In this document: positions 4,634 through 6,531 of the stretch, piece by piece | Layout: the number at the start of each line of letters is the position of its first letter | Numbering within the stretch: position 1 is the stretch's first letter | Assembly: GCA_014804185.1 (NCBI GenBank) | Contig: JAAVAG010000034.1 | Location: 1-6,531 of the forward strand | DNA length: 6,531 bases | Reading direction: 5' to 3' | From: Lachnospiraceae bacterium | GTDB lineage: Bacteria > Bacillota > Clostridia > Lachnospirales > Lachnospiraceae | Notes under the pieces: model-generated | Told to the model about the DNA's origin: nothing | What the model saw: only the letters and a program-made list of their open reading frames with translations | Databases searched by the model: none | Program-made: the position numbers and the translations under genes

Positions 4634-6531
4634 TTATTTTTTCTTTTTCAGCCACATATGCTTTTCTTTTTTGACGCTTGCATCTTTTCGTGTAAAAATA
4701 TCATACACGCAGGGAATCACGATCAGCGTCAGAAGTGTGCCGTATACCAATCCTCCGATGGTGACGATGGCCATGGGTTTCATCATCTCTGCGCCCATAT
4801 CATTGCTGAATACCATGGTGGACAAAGCCAGAATCGTTGTCAGAGCCGTCATCAGCACCGGGCGCAGCCTGGTCCTGCCGGCTGTCAGAATGGCCTCCCG
4901 CTTTTCCATACCGCTCTCACGCAGCTGATTCATATAGTCGATCAATACAATACCATTGTTTACAATAATACCGGACAGCATGACAAATCCAATCATGGCG
5001 ATGACGCTGACTTCACTGCCCGTAAAGAACAGGCCCAAAAATCCGCCGGTAAACGCCAGGGGTATGGTGAACATAATGATAAAGGGCGAGAGCAGCGACT
5101 GAAACTGCGCTACCATGATCAGATACATAAACACAAGCGCCAGAAGCAACATCAGTTCCACCTGCTCCATAGCGTCATTGATGGTCTCATTTTCTCCTGC
5201 AAATACAAGGCTGTAACCCGCCGGAACTTCATAATCCGCCAGTTTTCTCTCCACTTCCGTAGCAACCTTTCCCACGTTATATCCGTCAGCTATGGCAGCG
5301 GACACATTCACGTATCGTGTCTGTCCGGAACGTCTGATGGACGTCAGGGACTGTGCTGCCTGAAAATCGGCGATCTCTCCAAGCGTCACTGTCACGGCCT
5401 CATTTTCCTCACCGGTTCCCTCTATTTCTAGCTGGCTCAGCATCTGCCTTGTCAGCGCTTTATCCGCCGCGCTGATCACATAGACATTGTAGTCTTTTTC
5501 ATCCGCCGCAAGCGCGGTGGCCGCGCCGGATTCCGAAAGCTTTGAGGCCACTTTTGAGAACACCTGGGCCACCGTCAGCCCATACTCCATCGCTCTGTCC
5601 CGATCTACTATGATACGCAGTTCCTCTGCTGTCTCCTCCAGGCCGTCCGACACCTCCGCAGTGCCCTCCACACTCTCTACCACGGCCGCCACTTCTCCGG
5701 CGATCCGCTGCAGTGTGTCCAGATCTCTTCCTTCCACACGGATGGTAATTCCGCTGCCTCCCATGGCGCTCATGTCCATGCTGGAGGTGTCCACTGTAAT
5801 CTCGGCGGGAAGGTCGGCGGCCTTTTCCAGAATGATATCCGCGATCTCCTCATTGGTCATGGTCTTATCCATCACTGTTGTCACATAAACAGTTGCCGCG
5901 TTGCTGCTGCCCGATCCTCCCGTCAGCAGGGACATGGTGGAGCCGCTGGTCATGGCTCCCACATCCTGTATATCATCGATCTCACGGATCCTGGCCACCA
6001 GTTCATCCGTCACCTCAGCCGTCTCTGACAGTGTGGCGTCATCCGCCAACACCACACTTATATTGAGCTGTGTACTGTCCATATCGGACATAAAAGCCGT
6101 ACCATTAGAAACGGCTGCCAGCACGCTGACTACCAGCAATACCAGCACCAGAAGAAGCACCAGCGGTTTTACTTTCAGAGACAACGCCAGTGTTTTTTCA
6201 TAGCCTTTTACCAGCCCCTGAAACAATCTGCCCTCTTTCTGCTCTTTCGTCCTTGTCAGCAGTTTGGACGCCATGGCCGGTACTACTGTCAGCGCAATCA
6301 GCAGACTGGCCACCAGAGAGTAGGCAATTGTCAGTCCCATATCCACAAACAGCTGCCTGGTAATTCCTTCCGTAAAAATAATAGGCGCAAACACACAGAT
6401 CGTCGTCAGCGTAGACGCCATTATAGCGCCCGCCACTTCCCTGGCTCCCTCTGTGGCAGCCTCCCGTATAGATCTGCCCTCTCCTCTGAGCCTGTAAATA
6501 TTTTCGATCACCACGATGGAATTGTCCACCA
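4634..6531 (-). CDS. RND (HAE1/AcrB-like) efflux permease, C-terminal part, cut by window edge
   Basis: The gene runs off the window; 631 codons are visible of an expected roughly 1000 or more. The first full codons read VDNSIVVIENI, the conserved fourth transmembrane segment of RND transporters, whose aspartate takes part in proton relay. Then come TM5-TM7 (residues about 36-140), a large extracytoplasmic domain (about 145-430), and TM8-TM12 (about 455-615). TM10 carries VNNGIVLIDYMNQL (near 4963-4925), the second-half counterpart of the first motif. The C-terminus is lysine-rich and cytoplasmic. Such pumps export drugs, lipids or surfactant-like peptides; the Gram-positive SwrC/YerP type is the nearest group I can name, from motif style only. 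A membrane-fusion partner, if any, would be upstream outside the window. The TAA stop is directly followed by tetR, whose ribosome binding site overlaps it. Confidence 0.92.
   Translation of the reverse strand, partial: VDNSIVVIENIYRLRGEGRSIREAATEGAREVAGAIMASTLTTICVFAPIIFTEGITRQLFVDMGLTIAYSLVASLLIALTVVPAMASKLLTRTKEQKEGRLFQGLVKGYEKTLALSLKVKPLVLLLVLVLLVVSVLAAVSNGTAFMSDMDSTQLNISVVLADDATLSETAEVTDELVARIREIDDIQDVGAMTSGSTMSLLTGGSGSSNAATVYVTTVMDKTMTNEEIADIILEKAADLPAEITVDTSSMDMSAMGGSGITIRVEGRDLDTLQRIAGEVAAVVESVEGTAEVSDGLEETAEELRIIVDRDRAMEYGLTVAQVFSKVASKLSESGAATALAADEKDYNVYVISAADKALTRQMLSQLEIEGTGEENEAVTVTLGEIADFQAAQSLTSIRRSGQTRYVNVSAAIADGYNVGKVATEVERKLADYEVPAGYSLVFAGENETINDAMEQVELMLLLALVFMYLIMVAQFQSLLSPFIIMFTIPLAFTGGFLGLFFTGSEVSVIAMIGFVMLSGIIVNNGIVLIDYMNQLRESGMEKREAILTAGRTRLRPVLMTALTTILALSTMVFSNDMGAEMMKPMAIVTIGGLVYGTLLTLIVIPCVYDIFTRKDASVKKEKHMWLKKKK

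Overview
The window looks like a chromosomal segment from an anaerobic Gram-positive Firmicute, most likely a Clostridia/Lachnospiraceae-type gut bacterium. The evidence is AGGAGG-type ribosome binding sites, a consensus sigma-A promoter, a Gram-positive style RND pump (motif V-D-N-S-I-V-V-I-E-N) and moderately GC-rich coding DNA. The taxonomic call is inferred from style, not from a marker gene.

Layout. Positions 1-91 hold no gene I can support. A promoter (92-120) and a leader with competing hairpins (127-182) precede a two-gene + strand operon, tldD (218-1603) and tldE/pmbA (1605-2903). These encode the two halves of the TldD/TldE metalloprotease. About 300 bp without a gene follows (2904-3202). 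It holds a hairpin across the tldE stop, a stretch with inverted repeats that may be an interspersed or structured element, and a strong stem with T-runs on both sides that should act as a bidirectional terminator.

Everything after the terminator is on the - strand. Reading in the direction of transcription, the order is: the C-terminal part of an RND-family efflux permease (4634 to the window end, N-terminus outside), a TetR-family regulator (3898-4623) 10 bp behind it, then an AT-rich hicA-hicB toxin-antitoxin cassette (3805-3548 and 3532-3203). The cassette has its own perfect -35/-10 promoter and a 9-bp-arm palindrome at the predicted transcription start.

How the parts work together. TldD and TldE should form one protease, with TldD carrying the zinc site. 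The TetR protein probably controls the pump operon it ends. HicA is a probable mRNA-targeting toxin neutralised by HicB, whose ribbon-helix-helix domain probably binds the palindrome. The low GC of hicAB against its neighbours suggests separate acquisition. I see no clear new multi-gene system. The best leads are the tldD leader, the hicAB operator/promoter, and the unexplained element behind tldE.
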